The notes under the pieces were generated by a model. It had not been told where the DNA came from. It searched no databases and worked only from the letters and a program-made list of their open reading frames with translations. This document shows positions 60,230 to 64,000 of a stretch of DNA of 64,000 nt, one piece after another (position 1 is the first letter of the stretch; every line of letters begins with the position of its first letter). The stretch lies in the NCBI GenBank assembly GCA_023213395.1, contig CM041465.1, positions 193,013,741 through 193,077,740 on the forward strand, read 5' to 3'. Made by a program: the position numbers and the translations under genes. This DNA is from Cycas panzhihuaensis. Lineage: Eukaryota; Cycadophyta.

Positions 60230-60589
60230 GTCCTCCACTTGATTAAGGTTGCTACCACACTATCAACTTAAAAGACTTACATGACCCTATTAGGCTTAAA
60301 AAACTCACATGACCCTATTAAACTCTAACCATATAGAAATTCATACTTTTAGAAAAATGAAATTAAAAAAATCACAAAAGAGTTATTAGATATGGGCATT
60401 ATTCTATCTAGTAAGAGCCTATATACTATACCCATTGTGTTTATTAATAAAAAGGATGGCTTATTCAAATTTTATATCAATTACTATGAACTAAATGAAA
60501 TAATTATAAAAAATAAATTTCTATGTCAAAAATTAATGACATACTAAATAAGATCCATGGTGCCATAATTTTTACTAAATTATGATGGA
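60230..60589 (+). pseudogene. G2 reverse transcriptase start
   Basis: KNEIKKITKELLDMGIILSS, IPIVFINKKDGLFKFYINYY and ELNEIIIKNKF match the start of gypsy RT (usual KKDG.WR.C.DYR.LN). IHGAIIFTKL is followed directly by element D, so the catalytic box lies beyond the insertion. Confidence 0.82.
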
Positions 60590-60888
60590 TGTTAATGTAT
60601 CAAGGTCATTAGATTAATTATATGAAAGTGAATATAGGTTAGCTAAGTCACATAATTAAATATAATTTTATTTATATTTAAGTGTAATTTTGGGATCATA
60701 TCATTAAGTGGGAAACTCTTTTGGAAACCCTAATACATATTCTCTATTATATAAGGTTGAATATGAAAGGAAGAGTCATGATTCTCACCTCTTATTTTTG
60801 CTCTCAATTTTATTCTCTTCATTTTACTCTTATTATGTGCCATTGATTTAGTATAGTAGAGTGTTCCAACTAGATTATTCACCTAACA
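60590..60888 (+). repeat. Element D 5' LTR (299 bp)
   Basis: TGTTAATGTATCAAGG to CACCTAACA. A TATA-like TTATATAAGG lies near 60755. Confidence 0.88.
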
Positions 60889-60890
60889 AC

Positions 60891-60902
60891 TGGTATTAAA
60901 GC
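60891..60902 (+). other. Element D primer binding site
   Basis: TGGTATTAAAGC, two mismatches from the initiator-Met tRNA PBS, two bases after the LTR. Confidence 0.82.
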
Positions 60903-62936
60903 TATCGTTGGGCACATTTTCCCACTAGGCTTGCACAGAGCCATTAATGCATCTCACTCATAATTCATATGAAGTTAAGAGCTTATTTAAGAGCTTTCTT
61001 TTATATTTAAGAGATTAAAATTATATTATTTTATATATTGTTACTTTCTTTATGTGAGTAGAATTTTAGAGGTGAAAAAGACATATTTTTGAAGTTATTT
61101 AGTTGCCAATGTAGCCCCAGAAGCATTGAAGGTCTAAAATTTTATGAAAAATTTGACCATCTCATATTTTGGTGAAATTTGATATGTGGGGTAATCTTAC
61201 CAAGAGGATCATTTTTGTATTCTAGAGTAGCTTTATATTTATCCTACAACAGCTAGTTTTGGCTGAAATAAAATGTCAAAATTTGTAGATGAGTGACTTA
61301 TGGCACTTTTCTTGATAAAATCCTTTAAACATGAGCTAAAAATCTATTTTTTTTTTTAAGGGATCTAATAAATTTATATCTCTAGCGAAGTTTTAGATAA
61401 ATCTCATCAAATTTCATCCACTGATTAATGAGGTCTTTGTAGTTTTCTAACGGATGCTAAATTTACCTCTTCAACTTTGTAAAAAATGTTGCGAGGGCAT
61501 TTTAGGCAGTTTTTTAGCTATTTTTAGAGATGATGTAGAATGAAAAGTTGATGTACATATCAAGATGAAGCTTTTAACAAATTAAAGTTTGGATTATGAA
61601 ATAATAAATCTGGCAAGATTCTGCTTTTGTGCTTTTTCAAGCAAAACATTTTTTATACCTTTCTAGAAATTTAACTTCACTATTTTATCAGAAATAATAT
61701 TCTGAATACTTTTTTTTCTATCATAAATTTAAATTTCATCATTTAGACTTCTATATTTATATTTTTTAGAAAATTTTACCCATTTATTATTATTTATAAA
61801 TTTTGTAGAAAGAAATTCACAAAATATGGCAAAATAACATGTATCTAGATTTAGAAAAATTAATATTTTAGCAATAAGTTGATCTATTTTTTGACCCCCT
61901 GTAGTTTTTGTATTAAAAATTCTAAAAATATATTTAGAAATATTGTACTAAAGTAAGAGAAACCTTAGATCAGAAGGAACATCTAGTTCCCCTTCTAAAT
62001 TTAGCATGCTCTTTCTATTTTCATACATAGCATAAAGCAATACATAAAGAAGAAACAACAATAAAGCAAGAATGAAAGACAAGCAAGCATATTTGATATA
62101 TTTCCATTTCAGTTTTTAGTTTATGTTATTTAGAAATAACTTGCATTATTTCCTAAAAGGATCCTCATCTATATGACTTATACTTCAAATTCTTGACTTG
62201 TGTGCATGTTCACCTTAGTTGAAATAGACTACGGTTGGCCAAAGTCCTGACCCTAAGGGAGGTGTGAGTTTTAAATTGGGTTTGGTCTTAATTAGAATAG
62301 TGGTGGAGGGACAGGTTAGCCATACCTATGACCTCTAATTAGGGATAATCCTGATAACCACCTAAGAAAACTAAAAATTTTAATTAAGATTAAAATATAC
62401 CTAGTCTAATATCTGTCATAGCTATGGGATATGTATGTACTATTTGACTCTTTAGAGGAGGTATATAATTACTCACTGGTGAACTAGGTGAGGACTAGGA
62501 ATACCTGGGCTCCACTATGACTTAGATTTCATCACCAAGTGTAAGTGCACGGGTGAAGGGCCTAATATATATACTAGAATCCTCCTTAGGCATCGACACC
62601 TCAATTACTTTAGAATTAAGATAGAGGTTTAGGTTTAATCATATATCCTACATCAGACTTACTTTTTTTAATTGTGTGCAGCTACATGCTAGCTTTACAT
62701 GAGTATAATCTTGATTTGATAATTACATAACATGTCATTTATCCTTATGATCCTTATATTACTATTTATACACATCATTAAACCCTATTGCATCAAGAGT
62801 ATTTACCATAAGTGTTGGTGGTCTATTATTATTGCTTGCTACTTAATTATATTTTATCCCTACTGTGTCAGGTGTACTAGCCACACGTGTTAGTGGTACA
62901 TACTTCTATCATCTCTTCTACATCTTTATTATTACT
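60903..62936 (+). other. Element D untranslated leader
   Basis: Counterpart of the leaders of A and B, with a shorter minisatellite (about 62030-62095) and the conserved block at about 62190-62630. Confidence 0.7.
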
Positions 62937-63044
62937 ATGTCATCTCAATTTAAGCAAAATATCAACTATATATTAAAAGGTAAAGAAAATTGGGATTTAT
63001 GGTATACTAGAGTTAAAAATACTTTAAAGTATGAAGGCCTTTAG
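62937..63044 (+). pseudogene. Element D first gag frame, 35 codons then stop
   Basis: ATG at 62937 starts MSSQFKQNINYILKGKENW, and the frame ends at TAG 63042-63044, the same codon as in A (23149) and B (40053). Its Trp before YTR is kept, unlike A and B. Confidence 0.8.
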
Positions 63045-63069
63045 AGAGCCCACTTATAGCCTACGCCCA

Positions 63070-64000
63070 TATATCTAAAATAGCTACAACACCTATTTTT
63101 GGTAGAGCTGCTCTAATAGCTCCTAGAGATGTTGCAACCAAACTATAATGGGAGATAGATGATGAAAAGATTTGTGTAAGATTTTTTTTGGTTACTGATC
63201 ACTTCTTGCATAACTTGATTAGTGAAGAGCAATATAATACAGCCTGGAAGGTCCTTACAGTTCTTAAGAAGAACTTTGATACTAAGTTAAACTTAGAATT
63301 TATTTATCTTGTTTTAAAAATTAACAAATTAAAAATGTAGAAGGGATCAGCTCATGAGATAATAAATCTCCCTTGACCAATAAAACAAGCAATTGAAACA
63401 GATTTTAAGACCCAATACATCACTTGGACATTCTTGATCTAATCATGTCTACATGTCCTTGATTATAAAAACTTACTTGGAAGTCTTCAATCTAATGGAA
63501 TATTGAAGACACCTAACTTCGAAACACTTTCTAAGAAGGTTATAGAATTTGACAATATCTTTGATACTAACTTTGTAGCCTCTAACTCTCTTCCAGATGT
63601 AGCCTTTAAGGTGGAAGAAAAATCTTGCTACATAAAGAATCAAGGTCCCTTTCATGGCAGAGGAAACAACCAAGCAAGGGGTAGAGGATGGGGTAGAGAA
63701 AATTACCCACAAGGTCAAAAAAACCCTCAATAATAGCATCCTAGACAGTCTTAAAGCTAAGTGCCACCTTTTAATACAAGATAGTCAAGCTAAACCAATA
63801 CTTCAAGAATTATAAATTAGATTATCATGTGTGAAATATACAATAGAAAAGGACACCTTATAAAAGATTATTTTATACCCACATATAAACTGCCTAAGTT
63901 TCAACAAAAATACAAGACTCACAATGTTGATGAAATATGTGAAGAATATTTTGGTGGTATAGGTTTTTCTCAAGTATATATTCAAAGAATTAAGGGAAGA
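63070..64000 (+). pseudogene. Element D gag main part
   Basis: Equivalent to 23188-24000 of A. It lacks the second ATG (ATA). Open piece 63503-63733 has TLSKKVIEFDNIFDTNFVAS and the Arg/Gly segment GNNQARGRGWG. The knuckle near 63830 reads CEIYNRKGHLIKDY, with two Cys replaced by Tyr. It continues to the end of the window. Confidence 0.8.

Larger units (their letters stand above)
58843..60589 (+). mobile_element. G2: Ty3/gypsy element, right part (gag, protease, RT)
   Basis: Gag resumes directly after E with WISKLESYFTLTLMF and LDEKALLVL (58849-58950). A knuckle remnant reads YVEKWTIGYNRF (about 59480). Protease is at 59690-59960 and RT at 60230-60589, ending at the LTR of element D. Order and text are Ty3/gypsy and resemble H. 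Confidence 0.78.
60590..64000 (+). mobile_element. Element D: Ty1/copia element, 5' part (runs off the window)
   Basis: LTR, PBS, leader and gag on the plus strand, related to A and B but a separate subfamily (shorter LTR starting TGTTAATG). It is inserted in the RT of G2. The 5 bp before it are ATGGA; the second copy is outside the window. Confidence 0.9.

Overview
The window looks like intergenic chromosome from a large, AT-rich plant nuclear genome. A gymnosperm is my best guess: one intact GC-rich plant gene sits in a sea of old, mutated and nested LTR retrotransposons, with LINE traces and long microsatellites. The species cannot be named from sequence alone. Nothing prokaryotic is present (no operons, CRISPR array or rRNA), and I found no tRNA gene.

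Layout. 1-66 is the tip of a copia LTR. 1030-4540 (+) is a decayed Ty3/gypsy chromovirus (G1) with a recognisable C-terminal chromodomain. 8760-10357 (-) is the only apparently functional host gene, a two-exon MATE transporter of the plant DTX48-50 type, followed upstream (10358-11600) by a GC-rich promoter region with several ACGTG/G-box elements. 13850-14420 and 18670-19240 are two diverged direct copies of a LINE ORF1 fragment. 14754-15156 is an isolated copia-type LTR. 19581-20761 is a 1.2 kb TA/CA/TG microsatellite that abuts and replaces the start of the 5' LTR of copia element A (20762-28355, +). A is inserted in a Ty3/gypsy element H (-; 28356-31651). 34739-42479 (-) is copia element B of the same family as A, complete with 312-bp LTRs and a 5-bp target duplication.

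43558-60589 is a nest. A plus-strand Ty3/gypsy element (G2) is split by element E (45365-58842, -), which is itself split by copia element C (46902-54172, -). G2 is split again at 60590 by copia element D (+), which runs off the window. E appears to carry only a gag-like frame, so it looks non-autonomous.

Most interesting content. Element C carries, between its PBS and gag and antisense to its own genes, the 5' end of a host gene that I recognise as a UPL3-type HECT ubiquitin ligase (53112-53727). Element E carries host-gene-like coding sequence in the matching position and orientation (55670-56990). Copies A, B and D share stop codons that cut the first gag frame to exactly 35 codons, so related elements spread while carrying them. 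All boundaries and divergence figures are hand readings, not computed alignments.
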